From Acidobacteriota bacterium (GTDB lineage: Bacteria; Acidobacteriota; Terriglobia; Terriglobales; Acidobacteriaceae), in the NCBI GenBank assembly GCA_021778315.1, contig JAJYCQ010000009.1, positions 1 through 47,648 on the forward strand: a stretch of DNA of 47,648 nt, read 5' to 3'. How positions within the stretch are numbered: the first letter of the stretch is position 1; each line of letters begins with the position of its first letter. Both the position numbers and the translations under genes were made by a program. The notes under the pieces are model-generated. The model searched no databases and was not told the DNA's origin. It saw only the letters and a list, made by a program, of their open reading frames with translations. Shown here one piece after another: positions 9,325 through 19,100 of the stretch.

Positions 9325-10020
9325 CTACTCGTCGGGAGGAGAGATCTGCCCGAGGTGGCGGACGCGCAGGGGATAGGCATCCGTTGAATCGATTGTAGCG
9401 GAGCCGCGGGCCGGTTCGAGGTCTTTGCCGCGGAGGAGAGCGGTGATGTCATCCATGGCTAACTCCCAGCGGCGGTGGGCGATCTCGGGCTCGGGGCCGA
9501 GGGCGGTGACGTAGAGGGTGAAGGCGAAACCTTCGAGGGGGCCGTTGAGGTCGAGGAGAGCGGGGCGGAGGACGCACTGGAGCGAGGCTTCGGGATGCTG
9601 GAGGCGCTGGGCGCGGCGCATGATGCGGTCGAGGCGGTCCTGCTGCTGGTGGGCGGAGGCGAAGACGGAGCGCTCGCGCCAGAGGAGATCGATGTAGCTG
9701 GCGTAGCCGAAGAGGGTGTCTTCGTCGGAGAGCATGAGCTCGAGGCGAAGGGCTTCGAGGGCGTCGGCGTGATCGGTGCCGGGGAGGGTCCAGGTGTCGC
9801 ACTTGGCGGTGAGGAAGGGGGAGCGGGTGGCGTTGAGGGAGCGGAGGGCGCGGGCGAGGGTGGGGTTGTGCTCGATCTCGGGGATGTCGGCGATGTCGTA
9901 GGGGTTGGCGCGGAGATCGACGAAGTGCGCTCCGGAGGCAGGGTCGGAGGGGTTCTCAGACCAGGGGACGATTAGTGTTGGTGCATCGTGCGAACACTCG
10001 GCGGTCCATTCAGAGAGCAT
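9325..10020 (-). CDS. Conserved protein of unknown function
   Basis: A 231-residue acidic protein with no signal peptide or membrane segment; I do not recognise the family. Visible points are a possible TIM-barrel-like opening (PTLIVPWSENPSDP), a helical, Gln/Arg-rich middle (HQQQDRLDRIMRRAQRLQHP) and a beta-rich C-terminal half (LDLNGPLEGFAFTLYVTALG). Codon use fits the neighbouring minus-strand genes, which supports real coding. It ends eight bases from the 5' end of tRNA-Arg. Downstream of the YheT gene with a 16-base gap, so it may be the last gene of the DUF72-YheT unit. Confidence 0.7.
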   Translation of the reverse strand: MLSEWTAECSHDAPTLIVPWSENPSDPASGAHFVDLRANPYDIADIPEIEHNPTLARALRSLNATRSPFLTAKCDTWTLPGTDHADALEALRLELMLSDEDTLFGYASYIDLLWRERSVFASAHQQQDRLDRIMRRAQRLQHPEASLQCVLRPALLDLNGPLEGFAFTLYVTALGPEPEIAHRRWELAMDDITALLRGKDLEPARGSATIDSTDAYPLRVRHLGQISPPDE

Positions 10021-10036
10021 GAATGTTTAGGATACG

Positions 10037-11137
10037 TCAGGCGTGGGAGAGGACGAAGCGGAGGGCGGTTTGTTCGGCCCAGTAGCCGTCGTCGTGGATT
10101 GCTGGGTTGGGTGAGGCGAGGAAGGCGCAGTGGCCGCCGTGTTCGGTTTCGAGGAGGGTGATGTGGGGGTTGGCGGAGATCTTGTTGCGGGTCTCTTCGG
10201 TGAAGCGGATGAAGGGGTCGTCGGCGGCGTGGAGGATGAGGGTGGGGAGGGCGATGCGGTCGAGGACGCGGGCGGCGGCGGCGCGGAAGTAGTAGTCATC
10301 GGCGGAGCGGAAGCCGGAGTAGAGGGCGGTGATGCGGTCGTCGAACTGGCGGAGCGTGGTGATGTTGAAGGCTCGCTGGGGATCAAAGGCGCGGGGAAAG
10401 AGCGTGGCCTTGCGACGGAAGCGCTTGAGGAGGGCGCGGAGGAATTTGCGCTCGTAGATGCGGTTGTGGGGCTCGTGGAGAGCGTCGGCGGAGGCGGCTA
10501 GATCGACGGCGGGGGAGACTCCGACGACGGAGTGGAGCTGCGGGGGAGCGGCGTGGCCTAGGTCTCCGGCGAGCTTGAGGACGAGGTTGCCGCCCATGGA
10601 GTAGCCAATGAGGGCGACGGATTGGAGGTGTTCCGTGGCGATGAAGTGGCGGAGGACGTTGTCGACGTCGGAGGAGAGGCCGGAGTGGTAGAGGGTGGGG
10701 GAGAGGCGGGCCATGTCGCGGCTGGTTTGGCCGGCGGAGTTGCGGCCTCTGTGGCTGCGGCCTCCGCAGTTGCGCATGTTCATGCGGATGACGTTGCAGC
10801 CGGCGAGCCAGAGCTTGTTGGCGTTGCCGATGACGTACTGGGATTGGGAGGAGCCCTCGAGGCCGTGGAGGATGATGGCGGAGGGGCGCGAGCCGCGGTC
10901 GGGGAGAGGCTGCCAGTGGCACTCGCAGAGGACCTGGGTGGCGATCTGCGAGGAGCGCGCGGGGGAAACTTCGACGAGCTCCGAGGTGGGAGCGGGGAGG
11001 GCGTTGTGGCGGGGGAGGAAGTTGCCGAGGATGGTTTGGAGATGCGCGTTTGTGAGCCAGGGGCGTGGGTGGAAGCGCGGGTAGCCGTCGGGCCAGGTGG
11101 TCTGCGGATCAAGCTGCGCGGGAGCGAAGGAGGACAT
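10037..11137 (-). CDS. YheT-family alpha/beta hydrolase
   Basis: A 366-residue protein of the YheT/ABHD1-3 esterase family. After the family-typical opening (PRPWLTNAHLQTILGNFLPR, residues 25-43) come the oxyanion loop HGLEGSS (91-97), the conserved RMNMRNCGG, the nucleophile elbow GYSMGG (Ser180), the acid in LHAADDPFI and the His in EHGGHCAF. Cytoplasmic or peripheral; the physiological substrate of bacterial YheT is not established. ATG 11137 has AGGAG eight bases upstream and overlaps the DUF72 stop codon by one base (TAATG), so the two are translationally coupled. The open frame upstream of this ATG belongs to no family. Confidence 0.9.
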   Translation of the reverse strand: MSSFAPAQLDPQTTWPDGYPRFHPRPWLTNAHLQTILGNFLPRHNALPAPTSELVEVSPARSSQIATQVLCECHWQPLPDRGSRPSAIILHGLEGSSQSQYVIGNANKLWLAGCNVIRMNMRNCGGRSHRGRNSAGQTSRDMARLSPTLYHSGLSSDVDNVLRHFIATEHLQSVALIGYSMGGNLVLKLAGDLGHAAPPQLHSVVGVSPAVDLAASADALHEPHNRIYERKFLRALLKRFRRKATLFPRAFDPQRAFNITTLRQFDDRITALYSGFRSADDYYFRAAAARVLDRIALPTLILHAADDPFIRFTEETRNKISANPHITLLETEHGGHCAFLASPNPAIHDDGYWAEQTALRFVLSHA

Positions 11138-12006
11138 TAGCGGGCTCCTGCTTTGGGCTTGGCTGCTGGCTTGGATTTGGCTACGGATTTTGGCTTGGAG
11201 GTGGGCTTGGATTTCGATGCGATGGAGAGGAGAGCGGCGGCGTTGAGGGCTCCGGTGGGTTCGTCCTCGTGCTTGAAGTAGATGTAGAGCTCGTTGGTGG
11301 CGGCGAGTTTGGTGAAGCGACTGGCGAAGGCGGAGAGCTCGGCTGGGGTGTAGCCTCCGTCGCGGCGGAGGCGGTAGCAGCGGAAGCTGGCGGTGGCGAT
11401 GTCGGGGGTGGCGAGGTCGTCGCTTTCGGCGATGCAGAGGGCGGCGTTGTGGTGGCGGAGGACGTCGTAGGTGGCGTCGGTAAACCAACTGGGATGGCGG
11501 AATTCGAAGGCGATCTGGAGATGGGGGTTAGAGGTGAAGGAGGGGAGGTAAAGGAAGTCTGAGAGGCGTGCGGGGTCAGCTGCGAAGTTGGGAGGGAGTT
11601 GGAAGAGGAGCGGGCCGAGCTTGGCGGCGGCGTGCGCGGGGGAGATGGCGGCGAGAAACTCGGCTAGTGTAGTCGCGCTTTCGCGCAGGCGCTGGAAGTG
11701 GGTGATGCGCTGGGGGGCTTTGAAGCTGAAGTGGAAGTGGGGAGGTGCGGCGTCGAGCCAGCCCTGGAGTTGGGCGGGCGTGGGGAGGGTGCGGAAGGTG
11801 TAGTTGACCTCGACGGAGGTGAGATGGGTGGCGTAGTAGTGCAGGAAGGAGCTGGCGGGGACGTCGGCTGGATAGAAGCCGGGCTTCCAGGTGGGATAGG
11901 CCCAGCCGGAGGTTCCGATAAATAGATTGCGTGGGGGAGGTGCGATGAAAGATGGGGCAGCGGCGATGGTCTTGAGAGCGCGCGGCAAACTGGACTCGCT
12001 GTGCAA
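11137..12006 (-). CDS. DUF72 family protein (YecE-like)
   Basis: DUF72 proteins adopt a TIM-barrel fold; their biochemical role is unsettled. Seen: the opening NLFIGTSGWAYPTWKPGFYP, YYATHLTSVEVNYTFRTLPT, FSFKAPQRITH, FQLPPNF, FEFRHPSWF and the closing YIYFKHEDEPTGALNA, followed by a Lys/Pro/Ala-rich tail (SKSKPTSKPKSVAKSKPA) of about 30 residues. The start is uncertain: no ATG precedes the domain, so TTG 12006 or TTG 11988 is likely. The frame stays open further up only because it runs through tRNA-His, so those codons are not protein. Length is about 289 residues. Coupled to the YheT gene by a one-base overlap. Confidence 0.85.
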   Translation of the reverse strand: MHSESSLPRALKTIAAAPSFIAPPPRNLFIGTSGWAYPTWKPGFYPADVPASSFLHYYATHLTSVEVNYTFRTLPTPAQLQGWLDAAPPHFHFSFKAPQRITHFQRLRESATTLAEFLAAISPAHAAAKLGPLLFQLPPNFAADPARLSDFLYLPSFTSNPHLQIAFEFRHPSWFTDATYDVLRHHNAALCIAESDDLATPDIATASFRCYRLRRDGGYTPAELSAFASRFTKLAATNELYIYFKHEDEPTGALNAAALLSIASKSKPTSKPKSVAKSKPAAKPKAGAR

Positions 12007-12068
12007 TCGTGTGGCGTTGCGCGCGATGGAGTAGCGGCGCGTGGGGGGTGCGATTGCAGGAAAAAGAT

Positions 12069-12144
12069 TGGGGCGGCTAGTGGGGGTCGAACCCACGACA
12101 TCCGCTGCCACAGAGCGGCGTTCTGCCACTGAACTATAGCCGCC
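12069..12144 (-). tRNA. tRNA-His (anticodon GTG)
   Basis: The anticodon stem CCGCT/AGCGG encloses the loop CTGTGGC (GTG). The extra 5' G(-1) at 12144 faces C73 at 12072, the histidine identity pair, and CCA is encoded at 12071-12069. T-arm GTGGG-TTCGACC-CCCAC. Confidence 0.97.
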
Positions 12145-12199
12145 GTATCAGATTTGATTGTAGCATCCAACGCAGTAGATGCGAAGAGGAGAGTGCTCG

Positions 12200-12754
12200 A
12201 TGGCGGTGAAAGCAGGGGAACCAGAGATTTTGCGGCCGGGAAGCAGGGGCGATGGCGTGCGTCCTCGGATGGGTGGAGGGGGCGGAGCGTTTCGCGATGA
12301 GAATCTGGATATGCTGTCGCGGGTGCTGGATACGTGGTTTCGCGTTCCGGGAACGAGCATTCGATTTGGGCTGGATGGGATAGTCGGGTTTGTTCCGGGG
12401 ATCGGGGATGTGCTGGGGGGACTGGCTAGCTGCATTATCGTGCTGGCTGCGTATTTTCGCGGGGTTGCGATGATTACGATTGCGCGGATGGTAGCGAATC
12501 TGGCGATCGAGGTGGGGGTGGGATTGGTTCCGGTGCTGGGGAATTTATTTGATATTGGGTGGAGAGCGAACCGGAGAAATTATCATCTGTTGGAGCGAAG
12601 CCTGGCGGCGCCGAGGAGGGACACGGCTCGCGACTGGTTGTTTATGGGGCTGCTGGGATTAGGGCTGCTGGCGCTGGCGATGCTGCCGTTCCTGTTGCTG
12701 CTGTGGATCGGGGGATCGTTATTACACTCATTGCACGCGCCGGGATGGCGATGA
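12200..12754 (+). CDS. DUF4112 membrane protein
   Basis: A 184-residue inner-membrane protein of the DUF4112 family, function unknown. After a Gly/Arg-rich polar N-terminus comes an amphipathic stretch ([20 protein letters not shown]). The DUF4112 core follows: [20 protein letters not shown], a helix, then [18 protein letters not shown], whose two PxxGxxxD motifs mark the family. Two C-terminal hydrophobic segments (about residues 147-175) end in [12 protein letters not shown] 12200 has GGAG eight bases upstream; an ATG seven codons earlier lacks this. It is flanked by tRNA-His (divergent) and tRNA-Pro (same direction, 19 bases downstream). Confidence 0.85.
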   Translation: MAVKAGEPEILRPGSRGDGVRPRMGGGGGAFRDENLDMLSRVLDTWFRVPGTSIRFGLDGIVGFVPGIGDVLGGLASCIIVLAAYFRGVAMITIARMVANLAIEVGVGLVPVLGNLFDIGWRANRRNYHLLERSLAAPRRDTARDWLFMGLLGLGLLALAMLPFLLLLWIGGSLLHSLHAPGWR

Positions 12755-12773
12755 ATTGGTATCATAGGGATGT

Positions 12774-12850
12774 CGGGGCGTAGCGCAGCCTGGTAGCGCA
12801 TCTGCTTTGGGAGCAGAGGGTCGGGAGTTCGAATCTCTCCGCCCCGACCA
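12774..12850 (+). tRNA. tRNA-Pro (anticodon TGG)
   Basis: The acceptor stem CGGGGCG pairs with CGCCCCG, the anticodon stem CTGCT/AGCAG has loop TTTGGGA with anticodon TGG, and the T-arm is GGGAG-TTCGAAT-CTCTC. The discriminator A and CCA are encoded. Confidence 0.97.
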
Positions 12851-13017
12851 TTAAATCAATCATTGAATCTGAGGGCGCGGTGGGGCGCTGGAGAAGCGTG
12901 GTTAGCGTGGGGAACTTGCGTGGGTTCGCAGCGGTTCGCTGGATGGTGGCGTGATTCGGGGCCGGTGGTCTCGGTTTTTGAAACGTCATTGTGATGTAAC
13001 TGCTGCATACTGACGTT

Positions 13018-15798
13018 ATGGCTCGAGCTTTTCGTTGGTTTGTGATGATGTCGATGGGGCTTATGGCTTGCGTCGATTGTTCGGTTGCGCAGGTTCCTCA
13101 CAAGCGGCCGAATGCCGGGATGGCGCATGCGGAGGCGGTGCAGAATTCCGCGCTGCAGCAGGTGAGCGCGCGCCTTCCGAATGGTCGAGAGATCCATCCT
13201 GCGGGCAACTGGATTCCGGTTGCTCCGTATCCGTTTGCGATTGCGCTGTCTCCGGATGGGGGTGAGGCGGCGGTGCCGTCGATTGGGTTTCCATTTGCGC
13301 TGAACATCATTACGGCTCCGCAAACGGGGGCGGCGACTGTGCGGCGATTGCCAGCGAGTGAGGCCAATGATCCGGCGGTTGAGGTGCATGCGGGTGTGGC
13401 GTATTCACCGGATGGATCGCTGCTGTGGGTAGCGACGGGCGACTCTGGAAAACTGATCGCATATCGAGTGGACGCGTTGAATCGTGTTGCAGAGAGCGGG
13501 CAGGCGAAGGGTTTGCCGGCGAAGCAGACTGAGATTTCGCTGGATGGGATGACGGCGGGGAAGGACTATGAGCAGAGCTTTGCAGCGACGCTGATTCTTT
13601 CCTCCGATGGAAAGACGATGTACGCTCTGGACCAGGCGAACTGGCGCGTGGTGATTGTCGATGTTGCGAGCGGGAAGCGCCTGGCGTCGATCGCTACGGG
13701 AAGCTATCCGTTCGGGCTGGCGCTGTCTCCTGATGGACGACGGCTGTATGTGACGAATACGGGATTGTTTGAGTACACGATTCTTCCTGACATCAAAGCG
13801 GAGGCGGGCGATCAGGATCAGAGGATGGCGAAGGGGCTGCGTTTTCCTCCGTTTGGATATCCGTCGAAGGAGGCACGCGAGGGTGCGGTGGCGGAAGGGA
13901 AGACGGTGGCGGGGTTGGGTGATGAGAATAGTGTTCGCGGAAGTTCGGTGTGGACCTATGACGTAGGCGATGCTGCTCATCCTGCGATAACGGCGAAGCT
14001 GAGGCTGGGCAGTCGCATCTCGGATGGAGTGAATGAGACGGTGGGCGGAGCTGCTCCTACGGGGGTTGTCGCGGATGATGAGGGAGTGTACGTGTCGCTG
14101 GCGCATGAAGACGCGGTGGTGAAGATCAATGCAGAGGGTACTCGGGTGATGGCCCAGACACCGCTGACGCCGTTCACGGGAGCACGGTTCACGGACGCTC
14201 AAGGGAGGCATCTGCGCGGAGTTATGCCGAGTGGTCTGGCGGTGCGCGATCACCGACTGTATGTTGCGGAATCTGGAATTAACGCGGTTGCTGTTTTGGA
14301 GACGGGGAGCTTGTCGGTGAGGGAGCATATTCCGGTGGGATGGAATCCGTCGGCGGTGGTGGTGTCGCCGGACGGGAGCACGCTGTACGTGGTGAATACG
14401 AAGGGGAAGGGCTCGGGGCCGAATGGTGGTGCGGCGCACAATGCAGGCGCTCCGAGCTACATTGGGTCACTTGAATATGGAAGCGTCAGCGCGATCACGC
14501 TGGCTTCGCTGCCCGATGCGGCGGCGCTAACGAAGAGCGTAATCGCCGCCAACAGCGCGGCGATTGCGGCGCGCGATGCTTTGCCTCGGCTGAAGCACTG
14601 CTTCTTGATTATTCGCGAGAATCGTACCTATGACGAGGTGCTTGGAGATGTGTCTGGAGCGAATGGGGATGCTGCGCTGGCTCGGTATGGAATGGACGGC
14701 TGGGCGGAGGAGGAGCGTGCGGCGACGCATCTGAAGGTGACGCCGAACCTGCATGCGCTGGTGGGGCAGTATGCGATGAGCGACAATTTTTATGTCGATA
14801 GTGATGTGTCCGCGGATGGACATCGTTGGGTGGTGGGCATCAACCCGACACCGTTTTTTAATACAGCGTGGAGCTCGAACTATGGCGGGCGGAGGCGCGG
14901 GGATGTGCTGTCGGCTGCGCCGGGCCGGCGTGCTCCGTTCGGTGGAGCGGATTCTCCGATGCCGGAAGATGAGCCTCAGTTTGGTTCGCTGTGGGAGCAC
15001 GTTGCGTACAACGGCAAGGGCATCTTCAACTATGGCGAAGGGCTGGAGTTGGAGGGCAATGATGAGATGGATGGAGCGGCGCCGGAGGGGCAGCGGCTGT
15101 ATCTGAATGCTCCGTTGCCGAAGCCTGTGTTCGAGGCGAGTGATCGGCGTTATCCGACGTTCAATCTTGGCATTCCGGATCAGTTTCGAGCGTCTGAGTT
15201 TGAGCGCGACTTTCGCTTGAAGGTGGCGAATCATCGGGTTCCTGCGCTGATTGTGATTCGTCTGCCGAACGACCACACGATGGAGCCACGTCGTTCGGAT
15301 GGCTATCCGTACCGGGCGTCGTATGTTGCGGACAATGATCTGGCGCTGGGTAAGATCGTGGCGTTTTTATCGAGCACGGCGATATGGAAAGACTCCGCTT
15401 TGTTTGTTACGGAGGACGATGCGCAGGGCGGTGTGGACCACGTGGATGCGCACCGCAGTATTCTGCTGATCGCGAGCCCCTGGGTGAAGCCGGGAGCGGT
15501 CTCGCACGATCACACGAGCATGGGTTCGATTACTCGCACGATCGATGAGCTGCTGGGGTTGGGGCCGATGAATCTGGAGGACGCGCTGGCTGGGGAGATC
15601 AATGGGGTGTTTGATTCCAAAGCTCACGCGGCGGTGTTTACGGTTCGTCCGTCGGACCGTCGCGTCTTCGATCCAGCGAAAGCTGCATTCGCAAGGCCGA
15701 AGACGAGGCGGGAAGCAGCCGAGCTTCGCGACATGGATGATGTCGACCAGATACGTAGCCAGATGGAGAAGTCTGCTTCGCATCTTCAGAAGCCTTAG
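13018..15798 (+). CDS. Secreted YncE-type beta-propeller / phosphoesterase fusion protein (second copy)
   Basis: A 926-residue paralogue of the protein at 839-3817, clearly diverged. A signal peptide (RAFRWFVMMSMGLMACVDCS, cut near SVAQ) is followed by propeller repeats to about residue 490 (YSPDGSLLWVATGDSG, LALSPDGRRLYVTNTG, VVVSPDGSTLYVVNTKGKG). The PF04185-type phosphoesterase then starts with ENRTYDEVLGDV (534-545), with DSDVSADGHRW, RLPNDHT, VADNDLALG and EDDAQGGVDHVDAHRS. It lacks the tandem linker of the first copy. The next gene in the same direction is a TonB receptor 339 bases on; together they may release and take up a phosphorylated or ester substrate (inference). A lipobox-like LMAC makes a lipoprotein possible. 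Confidence 0.85.
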   Translation: MARAFRWFVMMSMGLMACVDCSVAQVPHKRPNAGMAHAEAVQNSALQQVSARLPNGREIHPAGNWIPVAPYPFAIALSPDGGEAAVPSIGFPFALNIITAPQTGAATVRRLPASEANDPAVEVHAGVAYSPDGSLLWVATGDSGKLIAYRVDALNRVAESGQAKGLPAKQTEISLDGMTAGKDYEQSFAATLILSSDGKTMYALDQANWRVVIVDVASGKRLASIATGSYPFGLALSPDGRRLYVTNTGLFEYTILPDIKAEAGDQDQRMAKGLRFPPFGYPSKEAREGAVAEGKTVAGLGDENSVRGSSVWTYDVGDAAHPAITAKLRLGSRISDGVNETVGGAAPTGVVADDEGVYVSLAHEDAVVKINAEGTRVMAQTPLTPFTGARFTDAQGRHLRGVMPSGLAVRDHRLYVAESGINAVAVLETGSLSVREHIPVGWNPSAVVVSPDGSTLYVVNTKGKGSGPNGGAAHNAGAPSYIGSLEYGSVSAITLASLPDAAALTKSVIAANSAAIAARDALPRLKHCFLIIRENRTYDEVLGDVSGANGDAALARYGMDGWAEEERAATHLKVTPNLHALVGQYAMSDNFYVDSDVSADGHRWVVGINPTPFFNTAWSSNYGGRRRGDVLSAAPGRRAPFGGADSPMPEDEPQFGSLWEHVAYNGKGIFNYGEGLELEGNDEMDGAAPEGQRLYLNAPLPKPVFEASDRRYPTFNLGIPDQFRASEFERDFRLKVANHRVPALIVIRLPNDHTMEPRRSDGYPYRASYVADNDLALGKIVAFLSSTAIWKDSALFVTEDDAQGGVDHVDAHRSILLIASPWVKPGAVSHDHTSMGSITRTIDELLGLGPMNLEDALAGEINGVFDSKAHAAVFTVRPSDRRVFDPAKAAFARPKTRREAAELRDMDDVDQIRSQMEKSASHLQKP

Positions 15799-16137
15799 AT
15801 TCATAGATCAGGAAAACTTGCGATCCATCCTGCGGATGGGGAGGGATGGCAGCGTCGACGGAGCTGCGTCTGCTGTGGCGAGTGGTGCGTGCGCTGCACA
15901 TGGATTGCAGAGACCGGAAGAAGACCACTCCATTTTTTAGAGTCTGCTCTGCGTTAACGAATCGTAAATTCTAACTACATATTCATCATGTGTTGTTACC
16001 TGAACTACTAGTTTGTAGATATTCCAGGGCACGAACGTGTAACCGCATCCGCGCTATGCAACACGCGGACATCGTCACTGTTATCTCACGGTCATCTCTG
16101 AACTTATGTGTCACTTACACAATTACAGGAGGCATTC
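15799..16137 (+). promoter_or_regulatory. 339-base leader of the TonB receptor gene
   Basis: No gene is visible. The stretch is AT-richer than its surroundings (for example 15950-16010). An inverted repeat TGTGT (16107-16111) with ACACA (16117-16121) sits directly before the ribosome binding site AGGAGG (16127-16132). This is consistent with a regulated promoter; no sigma-factor box is convincing by eye. Confidence 0.4.
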
Positions 16138-19100
16138 ATGAAGAAAGTATTTCCTCGAAGTCCGCATGGGTTGTATTGGCTTGCAAGCGCGATCTTGCTG
16201 ATGGGGTTTGTCATGATCAGCAGCGTTGCTGGCATGGCGCAGTCCACGCAGGGTTCGATTCTAGGCACGGTCAAGGATGCGAAGTCAGCGCTGGTTCCCG
16301 GTGCAACAGTTACATTGACGAACGCCGATGAAGGGGTCGTTCGCACGACGACGACGAATGCCGCGGGCAATTACCAATTTTCGGATGTGGTGGCGGCGCA
16401 CTATAACCTGTCGATTTCGGCTCCAGGTTTTGAGGAGTGGAAGATATCGGGTGCACAGCTGGCGTCGCGACAGCAGTTACGCGTGGATGCGTCGCTGGTG
16501 GTCGGTGGGGTGCAGGAATCGGTGCAGGTGTCGGGGGATAACGCGAGTGCGATCGAGACAGAGTCGGCTTCGATCAGCGCGGTGTACAGCGCTGCGGATG
16601 CGGTGAATCTTCCGACGAACTCTCGTGCCGGTTCGAATGGCACCAGTGGCCTTAGCCTGATTGGTACGCTGCCGGGTGTGCAGACTGATCAGGGCAGCTA
16701 TGCGCTTCAGGGTGGACTTCCGTTCCAGACCGAGGTGCAGGTGGATGGCATTACGATCCAGAGCGCGACGGGCAACACGCCGATCCAGGATGCGCTTCCG
16801 TCTACCGATGCGATCTCGGAAATTCGCGCGGACGGTGTGTTGAATAACGCCGAGTATGGACAGCCGGGTGAGGTGACGTTTACGAGCAAGGCTGGGGGCA
16901 ACAATATTCACGGGTCTGCGTACTGGTACTTTCAGAATCGCGACTTCGATGCAATCCAGTATGGAGCAGCGACGAAGCCACACAAGGTGGGTAATAGCTT
17001 TGGCGGACGGTTCTCTGGACCCGTGGTAATTCCTCATCTCTATAACGGGCACGACAAGTTTTTCTTCTATGGGGGATATGAGGGATATCGGTTTCCGCAG
17101 CAGTCTCCGAATCAGTATGTGGTGCCAACGGCGGCGATGAAGAGCGGCGACTTCACGAACTATTCGGCGGTGGGATTCAATGGTCTGACGAATCCGTTTA
17201 CGGGTGGCAGCTATGGGATGGCTCTTCCAGCGAATGCGATCAACTCGGCGGCGCAGAAGTTCCTGCAATTTCTTCCGAATCCAAATCACGGGAATACCAC
17301 CAGCTTTACGGATGGCCAAGCACCGAACTACTACGTGAACCAGGATTCGAGCCAGCACTCGAACCAGTTTGATATTCGGCCGGACAAATACTTTGGATCG
17401 AATCAGAAAGTTTTGCTGTGGGCTCGTTATTCCTACAAGAACTTTCCTTCCAACTCACCGGAGCCGTTGAATGTTCCTTCGGCGCAGAACACGAATGTGA
17501 ACCACTCTTTAACCTCCAGCTTGAACTGGAATATCAAGCCGACGCTGATCAATGAACTGCGCTTCGGATTTACTCTCTCCACGTATGGCACGTCGAATGC
17601 GTTTGATGGAAAGGCATTCACGCAGGGACTGGGCTTGGTTGGGTTGCAGAATTTGTTCTACAACGGTATTCCGGAGATCGATTTTGCAAATCTTTCGAGC
17701 ATCAACGCGGATCGTCTGACGTCGCTGACCAAGTCACAGACCTATGTGTATACGGACTCTGTAACGTGGGTGAAGGGCAATCATGCGTTCAAGTTCGGAG
17801 CGGACATTCGTAACCTGACGGCGGTCACGCCGCTGGGTTTCAATGGCTCGGATAACTATGGGACGTTCGGCTACTCGAACTCGGGTAATGCGGTGGGGCA
17901 GTACACGGGAGTTGACTTCGCGGACTTCCTGATCGGTGTGCCGAATAACACGTTCTACGATGTTGTGCAGCAGGATAACAATGGTCAATCGAAGCACTAT
18001 CACTTCTTCGCGCAGGACCAGTGGAGAGCAGCTCCGCAGCTGACTATCAGCTACGGTGTTCGGTATGAGTTTCATCCGGGCTACCATGATGCGGGTGGCG
18101 ACATCGGTAACTTCGATGCGAGCGTGCCGCTCTCTGGCCGCGCGATCTACCCGGATGGTAAGCAGAGTCTGCTGGCCCAGTCGTATCTTGCGAGTGCCAA
18201 TGCGTGCGACTCGGATGGTGTGAATAATACGAACAGCGCCACGATCAACGGAGCGCCCTGTATGCCGGTTCAAGGCAATAGCGCAGCGGGCTTTCCTTCG
18301 TACCTGAAGACGGTTCCGCATCTTCGCTTTATGCCTCGTCTGGGTATTGCGTATCGTCCCTTCAATAACGAGAACACGGTGGTGCGTGGCGGCTACGGGA
18401 TTTACAACATCACGGAGCTTGGTTCGAGCTTCTACTCGCTGACCGGAACGCTGCAGGCGCAGACGACGGCGTACATCAACACGTATGACCCGACGACGCA
18501 TGCCATTGGATACCAGTGGCCGAACATCTATGCAGGTGCTGGCAATGGCGGATGCAGAACGTGCTATGGCCAGGACTACTTTGGTACGGCAAACAGCACG
18601 AACTGGAAGGATCCTTACACGGAGCAGTGGTCGCTGAGCATTGACCACGACTTTGGTCATGGGTATGCGGCGCGTGTCTCTTACATTGGTGACGAGACGC
18701 ATGATCTGATCTGGGCTCCCGATGAAAATACGCTGCCGTTTTCGTCGACGGTTTCGGCTGTCAACCAGCCTTTCAGTGCACGGCGGTTTCCGAACTGGGG
18801 TCGAATCAACACGCGTGCAACGGGCGCGAACGAAAGCTACAACGCGCTGCAGGTGGACGTGAATCACCGCTTCCAGCATGGATTGGAGTTCGATACGGAC
18901 TTCACGTGGGCGAAGGGGCTGGCGGATAATCAGGGTCCGAACAACACTAGCTTCGCTGGTGAGGCTGGCGGAGCAAGGGCTACGTCGATCCTGGATCGGC
19001 ATGCTGACTTCGGAAACGTTGAAGGCACGCGGCGTCTGCTGTGGAACACGACCGTTCTGTATGATCTGCCGATTGGTCGCGGAAAGCAGTTTGGCAATAC

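Noticed and set aside
15602..15940. Small gene before the TonB receptor
   Set aside because: The open frame overlaps the end of the phosphoesterase gene in another phase and lacks a ribosome binding site and family similarity.
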